Shown: one piece after another, positions 6,792 through 7,137 of the stretch
Layout of the letters: the number at the start of each line of letters is the position of its first letter
How positions within the stretch are numbered: position 1 is the first letter of the stretch
Source of the DNA: Methylovirgula sp.
GTDB lineage: Bacteria > Pseudomonadota > Alphaproteobacteria > Rhizobiales > Beijerinckiaceae
Assembly: GCA_030044485.1 (NCBI GenBank)
Contig: JASHVQ010000134.1
Coordinates: forward strand, 1 to 7,137
DNA length: 7,137 nt
Reading direction: 5' to 3'
Notes under the pieces: model-generated
Databases searched by the model: none
Told to the model about the DNA's origin: nothing
Seen by the model: the letters and a program-made list of their open reading frames with translations, nothing else
Program-made: the position numbers and the translations under genes

Positions 6792-7064
6792 CTACTTGAC
6801 AGTTTGGCGGGTCAGTTCGGCGACCGCCCGCGTCAAGGCTTCGATCTCCTGCGCCAGCCGATTGTGCGACTTCTCGACCGCGGCCTGGGTCTGCTCGGCG
6901 CGGGCGTTCATCTTTTGAATGGCGCCGAGCATCTGTGCCAAGGCGTCGAGAATCGTGCTGTCGTTGAGCACGACCGTTTGCAGAATCTGGGACAATTCGT
7001 GCTCGGCGTCGGAAATATGGTTGAGCCTCTCCAGAATCTCGTCGCGGTCGCTCATCTCGTTCAC
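6792..7064 (-). CDS. Small coiled-coil protein of unknown function
   Basis: A 90-residue acidic-to-neutral polar protein that I cannot assign to a named family. Nearly all of it should be helical: a first helix around ILERLNHISDAEHELSQIL, a middle part rich in I/L/M (DSTILDALAQMLGAIQKM), and a C-terminal heptad-like stretch (LAQEIEALTRAVAELTRQ). There are no cysteines, membrane spans or signal peptide. It probably forms a coiled-coil oligomer or binds a partner. The start is either the GTG at 7064, which overlaps the upstream stop codon as GTGA, or the ATG at 7055 nine bases further in; GAGG in the end of the upstream gene could serve either one. It is probably co-transcribed with the upstream partial gene. 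Its tail converges on the sulfotransferase-like gene, 38 bases away. Confidence 0.75.
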   Translation of the reverse strand: MNEMSDRDEILERLNHISDAEHELSQILQTVVLNDSTILDALAQMLGAIQKMNARAEQTQAAVEKSHNRLAQEIEALTRAVAELTRQTVK

Positions 7065-7137
7065 GCCTCGACTTCTTCGAGCGCCTGTTTGGGCATCAGC
7101 TCTTCGTAAATAAAGCTCACCGGCTTGCCGGCGTCGA
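7061..7137 (-). CDS. 3' end of an unidentified gene (5' part outside window)
   Basis: Only the last 24 full codons and the TGA stop (7063-7061) are inside the window. The visible residues end with VSFIYEELMPKQALEEVEA. It is treated as coding because the frame is open to the window edge and its stop overlaps the next gene's GTG by 4 bases, as in a translationally coupled operon. Too little is present to name a family. Confidence 0.6.
   Translation of the reverse strand, partial: DAGKPVSFIYEELMPKQALEEVEA

Noticed and set aside
6048..7109. Plus-strand frame of 353 codons overlapping the sulfotransferase-like gene and the coiled-coil gene
   Set aside because: It is out of phase with the frame that carries the P-loop motif, and it is Arg/Ala-rich with no domain.

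Overview
The window looks like a chromosomal segment of a GC-rich alphaproteobacterium, probably of the order Rhizobiales (Hyphomicrobiales). The evidence is a dusB(nifR3)-ntrB-ntrC operon, a fused ispDF gene placed divergently beside it, and strong G/C bias at third codon positions. A methylotroph-type family (Beijerinckiaceae/Methylocystaceae) is a guess that the window alone cannot settle. Gene density is high, with overlapping or nearly touching genes and no mobile elements, RNA genes, CRISPR arrays or rearrangement scars that I could see.

Left part (1-3106, minus strand): a three-gene nitrogen-regulation operon read right to left. It runs dusB (tRNA-dihydrouridine synthase, once called nifR3), then ntrB (PAS-histidine kinase, 4-base ATGA overlap with dusB), then ntrC (sigma-54 activator, 29-base gap, cut by the window start after 296 codons). 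NtrB would phosphorylate or dephosphorylate NtrC according to nitrogen status. Middle (3235-4434, plus strand): ispDF, a bifunctional enzyme of the non-mevalonate isoprenoid pathway, divergent from dusB across a 128-base intergenic region that holds the likely promoters of both units.

Right-centre (4444-5971, minus strand): a two-gene ABC-2 type exporter, ATPase gene first and then the permease gene with a 14-base overlap. It converges on ispDF with only 9 bases between stop codons, and both stop codons lie in the arms of a small perfect palindrome. The ATPase departs from consensus in its signature motif, Q-loop and the residues after Walker B.

Right end: a small plus-strand protein resembling PAPS-dependent sulfotransferases (6058-6753), divergent from the ABC unit, converges on a minus-strand pair: a 90-residue coiled-coil protein of unknown function (6792-7064) and the last codons of an unidentified gene running out of the window, joined by a 4-base GTGA overlap.

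Most of the window is ordinary housekeeping and regulation. The least routine items are the divergent ABC-2/sulfotransferase pair, the motif-degenerate ATPase, and a dusB promoter placed so that its transcript may be leaderless. I do not see convincing evidence of a wholly new system.
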